Assembly (NCBI GenBank): GCA_030512335.1
Contig: JAULSU010000002.1
Location: 6,324,001 to 6,388,000 of the forward strand
Origin: Immersiella caudata
Taxonomy: Eukaryota > Ascomycota > Sordariomycetes > Sordariales > Lasiosphaeriaceae
Length of the DNA: 64,000 bases
Direction: 5' to 3'
Below the pieces are notes generated by a model that saw only the letters and a program-made list of their open reading frames with translations, made no database searches and was not told where the DNA came from. Position numbers and translations under genes: made by a program. Shown in pieces: positions 21,725-33,707 of this stretch (position 1 is the first letter of the stretch; each line of letters opens with the position of its first letter).

Positions 21725-22568
21725 TGTGGAGGAGGGCGAACAGCGTAATTGGCGGCTTCATTCCGCTCCCTTCGTTGCCAACCAAGGCAATAGATCGACT
21801 TTGTGCCCTCTTTCATGTAATGAGACACGGGATAGGACTTGTTGGTAGCATCGAAGCGGCCGCGTACTATAAATTATGCCGCTGCTTGTTGGCGGCGCAT
21901 TATACACGATGTAGCTCGGTCTCCTGCCTCTTGGGGGTTTTTAGCGGCGTAGAGTCCACTCCTTCGAATCCTCCATGAGCCTCCACGCCGCGTACGGGGA
22001 AGTTGCTCCGGCGCGGGCCAATGAGGGGAACCCGGCCCCAGCAGAACGCGCCGAAGCGGAAATGCGGTTGCCAAAATGCCCGACATGACAACATGAGCAT
22101 CTGCACGGATTGGAGGATGGAACCTTTGCTTCTCAGCACCATACTGAATGTTTCAGCCATTTCAACTTGCCCCGGTTTCAAGACAAACACTGAACAGTGT
22201 GGGGCCGCTTGGCACCACTGCTTGACAGACAGTCTGTGTGACCCTAGCATTTTGAAGAATGAGTCGACGGGCTCCTACCGTACGCAATCTGCTGAAGTTC
22301 TCAAGCCCACGACAACTGTTGAGTGCATCTTCCGCTGTACTTTATGCAAATCCCTGTATTCCCGGTCTCGCTCTCAAGCTAGCATTCTGGATTGGAAACT
22401 GGTATCCATAACCGATATGCACTTCGCGGGGCCCCGTTGCTGGGCTCCAAGGTCCCAATCGCACAACCCCCTAAAACCCTTGGCGAATCCTTCACCAGTC
22501 CCATATTTCAACTTCATCTCAACAATCCCACTCCTTCCATATCATCAATATCAATAAAATTTACCACC

Positions 22569-24257
22569 ATGTCCTTCCACTCCCTCTCCCGCGAACTCAT
22601 CACCCGCATCTACCACTTTGTAACTTTTCCGTATGGCTTCACCGAATCCCAGGAAAAAGGTCACGCCCACCTCGCCTGCATCTCGCGCGAATGGCAAGCC
22701 GTCGTCGAAGAGCGTCTTTTCCATCACATCACACTGCGACACCAAGATGAAATCGCCGACGCAGCGCGCATCATAACGCCCTCTCGTGCTGCACGGGTGG
22801 GGGAATTGAAGGTGAATATCCAGTTGGATGCGTACACTGAGGAGGATCGTCGCAGGGTTGAAACGCCGGAGGAAGAGAAGAGGAATAGTGAGGTTTTTAC
22901 CAAGGCAATTAAGGAGTTGTTTGATGTGGTCAAGGATTGGGATCGGGCGTTTGCGCATGGGGTGAATTTGCACTTGTTTGTGTGGAGTCCGAGTGATTTT
23001 GATAGAATTGGGTGGGATGCGCAGGAGGAGATGGCGAAGAGGTTGGGGTTTAGTCCGATGAGGAGGTATGAGAGGAGCGCGTTGAGGCTTTTGGTGGATG
23101 CGGAGGTGTTGCCGGCGTTGGAGAGGGTTGGGTATTTGAGGATTCAGGAGGGGACGGCGAGGGGCTATGAGGGGAGGCATACGTACCGGGCGATTGATCC
23201 GAAGACGGCGGGGATGTTGGTGCAAAAGTGTAGGAGGTCGTTGGAGAGTGTGAGTTTGGGGTTGATGGATTGGCCGAGGGGGGATGTGGTGGAGAGGAAG
23301 AGGAGGAGGAAGGCGTTGGCGAAGGTGTTGGATGAGCTTCCGCCGAGGTTGGAGGACTTGACGGTGGTGTACTGGGGGACGCCGCCGAGGGATGAGAATT
23401 TCGATGCGCCGAATTTGTTGGATGAGGGAGACGAGGAGGATGCCTTGACGGCGAGTTTGCGGAGGTGCTATACGAGGAGCCAGATGCAGCGCGTCTACGT
23501 CTCTCGTACCATTTTGGGGCCCGAGTTTTATCGGCCGCCGACAACAGCGGATGGAGGGTACTACGACCCGAGCGACTCGGAGAAAGGGAGCAACGACGGA
23601 AGTGACGAGGAGGAAGAAGAAGAAGAGGAAGACGAGGAAGAAAAAGAAGACAACGACGAGAAGTACGACGAAGTATGGTACCGCAACAATGGCCACAGCG
23701 ACGAGGACGGTCGGCCTTGCTCCGAACTGACGGACCTCAACGTCGACTGGCCCAAGGTGTTCCCTGACGGCCGTTGGCTTTACAACCGCCCCGATCCGGA
23801 TGAGCCTGACAAATCGCCCTTTGAGGAGTGGGACTATCGGTACCGCGATGCACTTGCTTCCGAAGGACCTTCAGACGTCGTTATGCCAACCGAAGTCGAC
23901 CCCGTGTTGGATGACCCAGCCTATACCAGCAAGAATCGCTACCGCATTGCGCCCGACCCGGAGATTCTCAACCCATTGATGAAATCCATGGCAAAGGTGA
24001 TAAGGCGGATGCCCGTCCTGCAGTTCTTTGAGTGGAGCGTTGCAAGCGAGAATCCATGTCACAAGATGGAGTACACACCGGACACCGACAACGGGGGCGG
24101 AGAGCTGGTCTTCCGTGGGTTTGGCTTGTATGAAGATGACGGCGAAACCTTGATTGAGACCGGGGAGCCACTTGTTGATGAGGATGTTGTCGAGACTTTT
24201 ACCGAGTTACTGGCGGCCAGAAAGCCGGAGGGTGAGGTGACGGTTGAGATGGAGTGA
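22569..24257 (+). CDS. F-box-like fungal protein with acidic tract
   Basis: Single-exon gene of 562 residues. The ATG is in good context (CCACCATGTC) and the N-terminus (LSRELITRIYHFVTFP...HLACISREWQAVVEERLFHHITL) matches the F-box-like pattern of fungal leucine-poor F-box proteins (LP.EL...I...., then SR.W......LF..I.L). A central Asp/Glu-rich run (about residues 345-370, DNA 23605-23655) precedes a Trp-rich C-terminal region that ends FTELLAARKPEGEVTVEME. F-box proteins of this type are expected to bind Skp1 in SCF ubiquitin ligases; that role is inference. Base composition is unremarkable. It converges on the cutinase gene, with 162 bp between stop codons. Confidence 0.75.
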   Translation: MSFHSLSRELITRIYHFVTFPYGFTESQEKGHAHLACISREWQAVVEERLFHHITLRHQDEIADAARIITPSRAARVGELKVNIQLDAYTEEDRRRVETPEEEKRNSEVFTKAIKELFDVVKDWDRAFAHGVNLHLFVWSPSDFDRIGWDAQEEMAKRLGFSPMRRYERSALRLLVDAEVLPALERVGYLRIQEGTARGYEGRHTYRAIDPKTAGMLVQKCRRSLESVSLGLMDWPRGDVVERKRRRKALAKVLDELPPRLEDLTVVYWGTPPRDENFDAPNLLDEGDEEDALTASLRRCYTRSQMQRVYVSRTILGPEFYRPPTTADGGYYDPSDSEKGSNDGSDEEEEEEEEDEEEKEDNDEKYDEVWYRNNGHSDEDGRPCSELTDLNVDWPKVFPDGRWLYNRPDPDEPDKSPFEEWDYRYRDALASEGPSDVVMPTEVDPVLDDPAYTSKNRYRIAPDPEILNPLMKSMAKVIRRMPVLQFFEWSVASENPCHKMEYTPDTDNGGGELVFRGFGLYEDDGETLIETGEPLVDEDVVETFTELLAARKPEGEVTVEME

Positions 24258-24419
24258 ACAAATATGAAGTTCAAAGGGTATAGGAAATGATAACGTGGAC
24301 GGTCCTTGTATATACAGGTATAGATCTACGTACCAGAATGCAAAGAGCAGGAAACCAGTTCCCATATGTACAAATCTCGCCTATGCGCACGTGTCCCTAT
24401 TTACTTTTACCTCCACCGA

Positions 24420-25149
24420 TCAAAGCTTCCTCGCCTGAACACCCGCCGCCTGCAATCGCTGCGTTAAAAAGTCAACCGCCTCCGGTGCGCGCCGTCTGTA
24501 GTCCAGATGAGGAGGCAAAATGGTCAAAGTGCCCGAACAAACAGCGTCTCCCCGGTTGCAGATGACCATGGTCTTTTCCGCAGGGAAGTTGGGGATTTGT
24601 CCGTTATCCTGCGAGCATGTCAGCGAACCATCGCCTAGACTCAGCCAGTCTTCTGTGACTTACCTGCTCATTCTGGGTGTCCCCAAACGTAAACGCCGCC
24701 ACAATCGCATCCTTCTGCGCCTGAGGCAAATTCTCAACCGCTCTATGCGTCAACGCCGCCCCCTGAGAATAGCCACCGACAACCAACTTCGAATCAGGAC
24801 ACTGCGACACAGCCTGCCCAATCAACCTCTGCATCTCCCTGATACCCGCCGGATCCGCTCCACCCCTGGCAAAGTTGGTCGAGAGGAGAGCGCCGTAGTC
24901 GATACCCTCTACGGCAACGGCATTGGCGCCAAAGACTTCCTTGAGGCCGTTGGCCGTAGGAGGTCCGCAGATGGTGCCCATGTTGCCCGCTTCGGTGGAG
25001 CCACGGGCGAAGAGCATGATGATGTCGCGGCAGCCGCCGTCGGTGAATTCTGTGGCCGTGGTGCCCACGCGGCCGCGCTGCTGGCGGACATCGACGATGG
25101 GTGTGGATGCGGCCAGCGCGATGAAGAGGAATGTGGTGAAAGACTTCAT
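24420..25149 (-). CDS. Cutinase (carbohydrate esterase family 5)
   Basis: Two exons (25149-24664, 24608-24420) with a 55-bp intron (GTAAGT...CTCGCAG), 224 residues, a normal cutinase length. It has a signal peptide (MKSFTTFLFIALAAS) and a short propeptide, with FARGSTEAGNMG near the oxyanion hole. The catalytic serine is in GGYSQGAA (Ser128), the aspartate in CNRGDAVC (Asp183) and the histidine in PPHLDY (His196). Paired cysteines (Cys40/Cys117, Cys179/Cys186) sit where cutinases form disulfides. The enzyme should hydrolyse cutin or other short-chain esters outside the cell. All catalytic residues are intact. Confidence 0.92.
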
Positions 25150-25875
25150 GGTGAGTACCGAGTAGTCAAGTAAAGGCTGGTATTGTGAAGGGAAGGAAGA
25201 TCAACCTCGGGCTGTGTATGTGAAGGCTATTGAGTTGGATGTTGTGATGTCCATTTGAAGTTGAGATTCTCACAGGTTCTTATAGCTTGCGATTCGACAT
25301 CTCACCAAGTGCGCGCCATCCACTCCTCTTCGCGACTCGTTCCCATCTCGTCCTAGCTTCTGACCACGCCATCTCAAAAATAATCCAAGCCGGCAGAGAG
25401 AGGAAACACCCCACCAGTCGCATCTCGGAATGTGGTGTAAACAAATGACTCCACAATGCCGGGGGACCCTGCGTCGAAAAAAGTTGTGTTCCAGCTACTC
25501 AGATCGCGACACCTTAGTCCAGTTTAGCGCCCCGCGTCAATCGCAAACAAATCCGAATCTGGGAATTCGGGGGGTGCTGGGCGGCCATCTGCGACGATCA
25601 TGAGATGCCGAGCGCGCTTGAGCGGAGAAAAAAAGCACCACATGGGGCACTGCTCAGGGGTGTCATGGCGGCGACTTGTAATGTTTCAGCCTCTCAAAGC
25701 ATAAAATTCCAAGCGCGCAAGCAATAACTGTTTTGTGTTACGAATCTGGTCACATAAAATTTCCCTTCTTGTACCTCGTTCAGGATTAGGTCAGGATTTT
25801 GCTCAGGCTTGTTTATAGTACGCTATACCTTCAGTACACTCACTACCTGACTCTGCATATGCCGAAAAAAAAAGT

Positions 25876-26498
25876 TCACTTCCTTTCGAACTGGACAAGT
25901 TTGTCCCGAGGACGAACCCACCGGAAGTCACCACCCTCGGACCACATCCAATTGATGTACCCGCCGTCGCCCGCGCGTTGGAACCAGCCTGCATTGTTCG
26001 AAAAGAGGATATGGTACGTCTCGTCGACCCCGAACGCAATGGAAAGGTCATAGTCGAAGCGGAGAGCGTGGTCGGAGCCGCCAAAATCGAAGGTGCACTT
26101 GTGGTTGGAGTAGATGATAATGTTCAGGCTCGGGTATTCGCGTGCCAGGAGCGACATGGCTCTCTTAACCCACTTGTCCTTCTTGTCATTCATGTTGGTG
26201 ATGTCGATGATGAAGCCGACGGCCTCTTCAACGGCCTCCGTTACGACTGTAGCCGAGCATCGGTCAGTCTCCTGCCTGGGATCGTGGAAATGCATCACAT
26301 ACTCTTGCGGGCAACGCTAGCGAGGATGAAACCGGCGCGGTCTTCGATGACGCCATGGTCGACGGGGGTAGGCTCGCGCTTAGAAACCTCGACCCGGTCG
26401 TTGGTGGAAACCTCAGAGATGCTTCCAAAGGCGGGGGCGGCGAGGGTCCCGACCGAGAGCAGGAGGCAAAGAGCCGAAATTACTTGTGGGAAACGAAT
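25876..26498 (-). CDS. Secreted-protein gene of unknown function, ATG apparently missing
   Basis: Two coding blocks, 26498-26303 and 26246-25876, joined by a 56-bp intron (GTATGT donor, CTGAC branch, CTACAG acceptor), giving 188 codons. The first block reads as a signal peptide (RFPQVISALCLLLSVGTLAA), then a KR dibasic site (EVSKREPTPVD). The second block is a compact domain (VGFIIDITNMNDKKDKWV, NHKCTFDFGGSDHALRFDYD, GGYINWMWSEGGDF). The expected start codon reads ATT (26498-26496). No in-frame ATG lies upstream before a TAA, and no ATG of any frame occurs on this strand for over 200 bp. Either an upstream exon is hidden, a non-ATG start is used, or the gene is dead. I recognise no family. 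Confidence 0.55.
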
Positions 26499-27469
26499 CT
26501 TGGAGGAGCCTTTCGAGTCGAGCGTTTAAGTAGAAAAGTAGGATTCTGGCCGAGGCTTACTTCAAATTGGAACTCGTTAAGTTGATCTGTGGGTTTTCCC
26601 CCAGTTCCCCAGCAAGAGCCCACAACTTTATACACAAACTAACCACCGACAGCGAGCCTGATTGATTGTGCACTTCTGGGCCTCGAGCAAGCGCGTCGAC
26701 CTGCACTCAACAAACATGCTACATGTCTCTTCCCGACTTGCAGCATGGGGCTGGAAAACAACCTTGGCTGAGAGTTGGGGCTCTTACCTTGAATCTTACT
26801 GGATCCACGAGTTTGTGGAACACTTTTTTTGAGCCCGGTGAACATAGCTGCTTGCTGTGTCGGTGCCCGGAACGTCAGTGGCGCTTGCATTAGCCAACCA
26901 GGGCCAAGTGTCCGGCCGCGGGACGCAGCCTGCTTCCGAGCATCAACTCCGGCGGCGTGCAGCACTTTTCAGCCTTCGAATGTGACACTTCGGAGACTGG
27001 ACCCAACTCCGGGTCCTCGCCCTGACGGAAGAGGGGTTTGCGTCTCGACGCGCGTCTCCTGCAAGTCGCCCCGCAGACCGGCCCGTAACAACTGGAATGG
27101 GTTGGGTCATGAAACTGTCATAAGCAACACTATAAGCCGAGATCCAGGAGGTCGGGCCCGGTCATCTTCCTGCGGCTTGTCCCGTAGTGTGCGGTCGCCG
27201 CAACCTCGGGGGAAGATCAGGACAAATCGGCCACAGTTGAGCTCACCCCAGCTGACCCCAGCTCAGGACGACGAACAAAAAAGTAAATTTCGTGTGCCCA
27301 GATTCGTCACAGACAACCAGGCTGAGTTGGTATGTAGAGATTAACATCCTATCGCAACATTTCGCCAACTAAACACACACCAAAACAGTCTACCCATGTA
27401 TCCAAGTCCACCCATAGTACACCTTATCCAAACCAACTCCTACCCTCCCAAAAAAAACCCCATCCAACA
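26499..27469. other. Intergenic gap
   Basis: About 970 bp between the secreted-protein gene and the CYP505 gene. I find no convincing coding frame or repeat. A TATAAA-like stretch on the minus strand near 26630 could serve the secreted-protein gene. Confidence 0.4.
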
Positions 27470-30400
27470 CTAATCAAAAACATCCACCGCATACCGATCA
27501 TTCAAAATACTTTCAAACCACTTCATCGCCCTTTGCTCACTCGGCTCCTCCTCACTCTCCCCCTTCTCCACCACCCCCCTCTGCATCTCCATCGCAATCC
27601 TGATCACCGCCTTTTTCACATTCTCCCCGACTCCCCGGCTCCCACACACATACGTCTTGGACCCCCTCTCCCACAATTCCACAATCTCCTTTCTTTCCTC
27701 CCAAAGACGGTCCTGGATGTACTTGCACCCCTTGCTTTGCGCCGTGGCAGACGCGCTAGTATCACGGCTGAAAGCTCTCCTGACAGAGACGGCGCCGATT
27801 TTCTCCCACTTCTCGAGTTCCTCGCGGTAGAGGTCGTCTACTTCTGCGCTGCGGCATCCGAAGAAGAGAAGTGCAGGAGCTAGGTTCCTCCCTGCGGCAA
27901 TCTGCGCGGCGCGTTCCTGGATGAAGCCCCTGAAGGGAGCGACACCGGCGCCAGCGCAGATCATTACGATGGGAGTCTTTTCCGGTTCTGCTGGGAGATG
28001 GAATGCCGCGTGAGATTGTCGAACGGAGACTGAGAGTTTGTCTCCTGGTGTTAGGGAGGCTAGGTAAGATGAGGCGACACCTGCGTGGTCGACTTCGGGG
28101 TCGGCAAAGGATGGGGAGGAGAGGACGGTGTAGGTGAGGGTTGCGCGGGAAGTGTCGCGGAGGGGGGAGGAGGAGATGGAGTAGGTGCGGATGCGCATGG
28201 GCGGGAGGAGGGAGAGGAAGGTGGAGAAGGGGAGGGCGGTGTCGGGGAAGCGGGAGAGGATGGTGAGGAGGGAGGTGCGTTTGCGGGAGATTTCGGCCGT
28301 GTAGTTGGCGCCTGCGAGAGCGAGGAGGGTGGATTTGTCGGAGGGGAGGGCTGCGAACTCGGCAAGGGCGAGGATGGACTAAATAGTTAGCTTTGACATA
28401 CGACTGTATAGAAGGGAGAAGGGGTATCATACCCTCTTTGTGGCCGGCTGGGCGAGCTCGACGTATGAGCTGAGGAGGTCGTATACCGAAATCGGGATGC
28501 CTGTGGGCAAACTGGTGCGGCCTTCGCAGGAGATGGTGATATTGGCGTCCTGCGCGATGTGGAAGCGTCGCATGGCACGGTTGACTGCCTCAGACGAGTT
28601 GACAGGCAACACGGTAAGGTAGTCGCCCACTCGGTAAGTCAGACCAGCAGGGAGCTGCACCTCAAGATGTCTCTTCTCAGCCGAGGCCGTACCCTTCCAG
28701 CCATCCGTCGTAAGCCCTTTGGCATCAATCACCACAGCTTCCTTCACATCCTGCCTCAGCGCCGCAGTCCTTGGCGAAGAGAACTCAACAGACACGCTAG
28801 ACACGTGCAGCCCATCCTCCCCATCGATGGCCGCCCCGTACTTCTCTTCAACTGCTGGCCAGAAGATCTCGTCCTCCCACTGCTCAAAGTCGGTGAACAT
28901 CTGGCCCTCAGCCGCATCAGAGAGCCCCATCGGACATATCCGCTCCCCTCCTGTCTCCTCCATGACCTCATCCACCAGCTTCGGCACCCGGTGAAACGTC
29001 TTGCTCCAGTCCCGATGCCCACACCCGAAAACTGCAAAGTCGGTATTCTCCAGTTCATTCCCCTTCAACCCCTCAACCCACTCAACAAACTCACCCGCGT
29101 TATCCGGCGGCTGCCCCTCGTAAGACGCCGTAATGATGACCACCGGCTGACCCTTGGGCAACTTCCCCTTCGCCTTATCCAACGGCTCCACCACTGTCGC
29201 TTCGTATCCATGCAGCACCGAATCCGCCGCCAACCGCTCCGCAAACGCCTCGCAGGTCCCCGTATTCGATCCATAGAAAATACTCATGGGTTTACCCCCT
29301 CCCTTCGCCTTCTCTTCCCCTGTCCTTCCCTTAGCGGCATTCGAGACTGCAACCCCCCCATTGAGCCTCACAGCCAACTCTCCCACATTCACTCCCCCTC
29401 TGATCTTGGCCCGCATATAAAACTCCTTTGGCTTCGTCGTCAACGTCTGCTTGACTTGCAGCTCATAACTCGGATCATGCATCTCCATCTCCAGATTCTG
29501 CAATATCATCGCCATGCAAAGCAGAGATTCCTGCCAGGCAAAGCCCCTGCCGATGCATCCGCGCTGGCCATTACCAAAGGGCTTCCAAAAGTCGGGGAAC
29601 TCCTTGCTCAGACGGCCAAAGTTGTCGTCGAGCATGCGATCTGGGTTGAACTCGTGTGCGGTGGGGCCGTGGACTCGGGGGTCGGTATGAACCCTGGGGA
29701 GGAGCATGGAGAAGGGCTGGCCCTTCTTGACGGGATACTTGCCGGCAATGACGGTATCTTGCAGGGCCTCGACGAAGAAGGTCGGGATGGTGGGACTGTG
29801 GCGGAGGGTTTCTCGCAGCGCGGCAGAGAGGTAGGGGAGCTTGTTCATGTGCTCGGGCTTGATGGGGCCGGCGCCGATGACCGAGTCCACTTCGGCTTGG
29901 GCTTTGCGGTAGTATTCTGGGTGTTTGAGAAGCTGGTAAAAAGCAAACGACATGAGACCCGAGGTGGTTTCGTGGCCGGCGATGAGGAAGGTGATGAGGT
30001 TGTCGATAATGGCGTCGTCCGAGAGCTTTTGGCCGGTTTTAGGGTCGACGCCGTCAAGCATGGCCGAGAGGAGGTCTTTGCGGCCGGTTGGATGTGCCTT
30101 GCGAGCTAAGAGGACTTCCCTGGCAGTCTTGCGGAGGATTTCGATATCTTGCCAGTACTTTTTGTTGGCGCTGCGCACCGGGAGCTTAGTCAGGATCGGG
30201 GGCAGGGTGGAGCGGTTGCCGGACTCGAATAGGAAGGCGCTCATGGCGTTGATGAAGGGGTGCATCTCGTCGTGGTAGAACGAGTTGAAGCGGAAGTCCA
30301 TGGAGCAGAGTGCAAGGGTGTCGAGGGTCAAGCGGGTGAAGTCGTCGGTGACCATGATGGGCGTGGTTGGCGGGTGGCGCGCCCACTTGAGCACGAGTTG

Positions 30401-30837
30401 GGCTGATACCTCGTGCATCTCAGTGAACATGTCCTGAATGGGCATGGGACCAAAGGCCGGCATGAGGATGCGGTGGCCGATGCCCCACACGGGATCGTCG
30501 GTGCGTGTGGTGAAGAGGCCATCACGGACGCCGTTCTTGACCTGCAGTAGAGCCCCAACCGGGTTCTTCCCGAAGCGCGACTCATCGCATAGCTCGTGTA
30601 CGAGGGCCTGTGTGCCCACAAAGATCACTTGCCGCCCAGGAAACCGGATGCGAAAGATGTCGCCTGCTATTGTCAGAGATCTGTGTCGCTCTGACTCTGA
30701 GAGGTTGAAACAGAAGAAGAAAACTGACCATACTCGTCGGCAAACTTCAGGAAGGAACTGAGGGGAAAGCTGAGGTCAATGTCGAGAATGTTGCCGATGA
30801 TCGGCCAGCCCTTGGGCTCTGGGATAACCCCTTCCAT
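27470..30837 (-). CDS. CYP505-type cytochrome P450-reductase fusion (fatty-acid hydroxylase)
   Basis: Three exons: 30837-30729, 30663-28433 and 28378-27470, with introns of 65 and 54 bp, giving 1082 residues. The N-terminus (MEGVIPEPKGWPIIGNI) is the soluble P450 start without a membrane anchor. P450 domain: I-helix FLIAGHETTSGLMSF, K-helix ETLR, heme loop FGNGQRGCIGRGFAW with the cysteine ligand. Then a flavodoxin-like FMN domain (SIFYGSNTGTCEAFAERLA), an FAD domain (RTYSISSSPLRD) and an NADPH domain (ICAGAGVAPFRGF, YVCGSRGVGENVKKAV), ending RYAVDVFD. This is the self-sufficient P450foxy/CYP505 layout, which hydroxylates fatty acids near the omega end. Length and motifs are intact. Neighbours give no cluster context. 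Confidence 0.93.
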
Positions 30838-33707
30838 CACGAGGGACAGCTGAGACCTGCGTCAGGCCAAGAATGTGGTACCGTGTGTCGCAGTCCAACT
30901 TGTCAAACCTGAGGTAGCTGCCCGGCGATGACGTTCGAATGGGATGACGCCACTATACCAACGGCGCGAGAACAGCCCGATTCTTGGAGAACTTTAAATG
31001 CAATCTGGTAACAGCTAGCGGCATTCAAACGCGCGAGGACGCAGCGAAGCAAACACAGGGCCTCCCTTTTTATTATGGCCCAGCCAGCGGCGGCGCCACC
31101 TTTGTTTCAACGCATCCATCCGGCCATTCCAAAAGCCGCAGTGGGGGAGGGGGGGACCCTGCGTATCGCCCACACCATTTTGCATGGTAATGGCTTGAGC
31201 CGAGGCAAGAGGAATGGACGGGAATGTTCAGCTGCCACTTCAACGCCGCCCGACGGCTGCAATTTGCGCCGACTGATAGGACGCGCCGAAAAGCATGGAT
31301 AGCTTGGTCGCTCTTGCCGTGACGAACGAGAGCTGCAGCGCGCCGCCACCTCACCGCTTGATGCCCCCGCACAGCTCTCCCTGGAGGGACAGACTGGAAA
31401 AAATTGACAATTGACAGGTCCATGGTTGGGATACGGGTTGCCTACATTAGCCGCCAAGGCGCTGCACAACTCCGCGTAGCCTGGAATTCCAAGTCCCGTC
31501 TGAGGTGAGAATTGACATGCTGGACCTCCGCGGGCCCCGAGGCCGCGGTTGCGTTGAAGTCGTAGCTTGACGCGTCAAATGAGCACCTAGTTTGGGATAT
31601 TCCGCCGAAACCCGTTCCAACGGAGAGATTCGCGGCCGCCGGCCCCGCCTGCGCCGACCCGACATTTTGCCCGTTGGTGTTGGTGTCCTGTTGGGATAGG
31701 CGCCAAGGCCAATGGGCTGGACCCTCCGCCGACGCGTATTCGGCCAACCCGGCTTTGTCGGCAGCGCACTCATTTCCCAACGAGGGAGGTGTCAGAAATC
31801 GGGTGGCTTGTCCCACTCGAAGATGACCAACATTTGCTGCAATGCGACGGCGTCTGCGCTCCATGCTGGGAGCAATCTCATCGGTTCGGCCAGCGCCTGA
31901 CGTTCATGTTAAGCTCTGTGGCGGGGCGCTACTGCAGAGTCAACATCCGAGACACACATCCCTGTGCTGCACGTTTTGGACCCTGGGAAGAGCGAGACGC
32001 CGGAACGAGCCGAGACGCAAGGTAACTTTGCTTTTGAACCCATAAAGAGTGGTCTGGGAACTTACCTTACCTACCTTTATGTTTTGAGCCATTTTGGTTT
32101 TAAAATGTTGAACAATTTCCATGTGTCAAATACCATCACCCAAGTACACCGAACCTAAAAACACCGATTCATCAGACTAAACCGCATTTTTAATGCGCTA
32201 GGCACAGCACAGCCTGAACAACTTGGCGTAAGCATGAATACAGCCAACTGTCACAAGCTTGCAGAGGCCTTGTTACATTCTCATCACGTAAGCTATCTAT
32301 GATCCGAGAGAAACCCAACAACTCCTGTCAAAATAGACCTCGACCATGACAAACACTCTTGGCGCGGGCTAGGGCCCCCCGAAGTATCCTGTTGGACCTT
32401 CTGTCCTCTGCCTTCAGCTTTGTATATGATCGTCCTCCCTCCAACTGCTCTAAACACCAACAGTTCTTCCCATCTAGCATCATTTCGGACGATCCCAAAT
32501 TGATGCGGATATGGTCACCCGTGTAAAAGCCTTCGATAAGAGTGATCATCGGGTCGGTTTGTACGGGTGAGACTGAAGATGAACGTCAGATCAGCATACA
32601 AAGAATACCATGGAGCCCACCGGTTTTAGCTGTCTAGGCGAAGGCTCACGAAATTGATAAGTATGTACGTAAGACGGGAACAGGATGGCTGTCAAATCCA
32701 AAAGCTGAACAAGATGTCTTCTAGAACTGTGTGAGCCAGGGAGTTCGAAATTGAAAGTTGAGAATTCCTGGAGCTCAAATTATGGGTCGACTGACTTATG
32801 ATCCATCACAACTGCATGCTTCATATTGTCCTCTCTTTGTCCTCACTTACTATTGTTGTATGCACGTACCTCCCCCTGGACGAGTTGAAAGAACTTCAGC
32901 CAAAAAAAACACCGACGGATCTCCACTCGACGACGATGGACAGTTCCCAAATTTTGGACGTGGATGACTAAAGTCTTACCGGCTCCTTGATTACTTCAAA
33001 CGCACAACACAAGGGTCCGAGAATCAGGCGTTTGACAAGCATCAGGATGGACATGGAGCCGAAGACGAGCGGCAGACCTCTTCCAGATCCGACATTCCCG
33101 ACGATCCCCATCCCGTCAAAGTCAGCCAGCTTTGCCCTCGCAAACAGACAACATCAGCGCAAGATTTCGACCAAGCACGATGGCGCCTGCTGTTGGGGCG
33201 TGGATAAGACCGACAACGTGGCGGTGCGGCGAATGACAGCCAGAACTCGAGACGTCACGACGAACAGGTCACAACAACACATATCACCACCGAGATCTCA
33301 ACACTGAACATAAGCGCATCATTGTTAGCCATCGCTACCATCTACCTCTACCAAGAGTCATCATGGCGTCCTCGAAAGACAAAAGCACATTGCCACACTT
33401 TTATCTACCTCTACCATCCATCACCATCTGTCTGTCGGTGCCTGTCTATGACGCCCACCAGGTTCATCATCTCGCAGCGCACCACCGTTGACCCTACGCA
33501 GAATCGAACAACACTAAGAAAAGATTGAACACATAGGAAGAACGACATAAGCTTTTGGAAACACAATGCAAGAAAGAGAATTCTCAAACAAGAACAAAAA
33601 GGGTCATGATCAAAGATTGTCGCTCTGCTGCGCGCTATTCTGCGAGGCCAGGGATGGCCGGTTGCCCGACCGTGCCGTCCTCCGACGTAATATTACGTAT
33701 CACCTGA
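30838..33707. other. Long gene-free region
   Basis: About 2.9 kb with only short frames. One 73-codon minus-strand frame (32328-32549, starting MITLIEGFYTGDHIRINLG) begins with an ATG and has reasonable composition, but it matches nothing I know and I do not call it. The rest is probably the CYP505 promoter and the 3' flank of the acidic nuclear-protein gene. Confidence 0.4.

Noticed and set aside
22551..23696. 381-codon minus-strand open frame across the F-box-like gene
   Set aside because: It is the shadow of the plus-strand gene: Pro/Arg/His/Ile-rich, no domain, and the plus frame has an F-box pattern and a good ATG context.
28559..30109. 516-codon plus-strand open frame across the CYP505 gene
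   Set aside because: Composition is that of an antisense shadow; the minus strand has all P450 and reductase motifs.
31442..31864. 140-codon minus-strand frame between CYP505 and the acidic-protein gene
   Set aside because: No recognisable domain and overlapping frames of similar length on both strands, as expected of GC-rich noncoding DNA.
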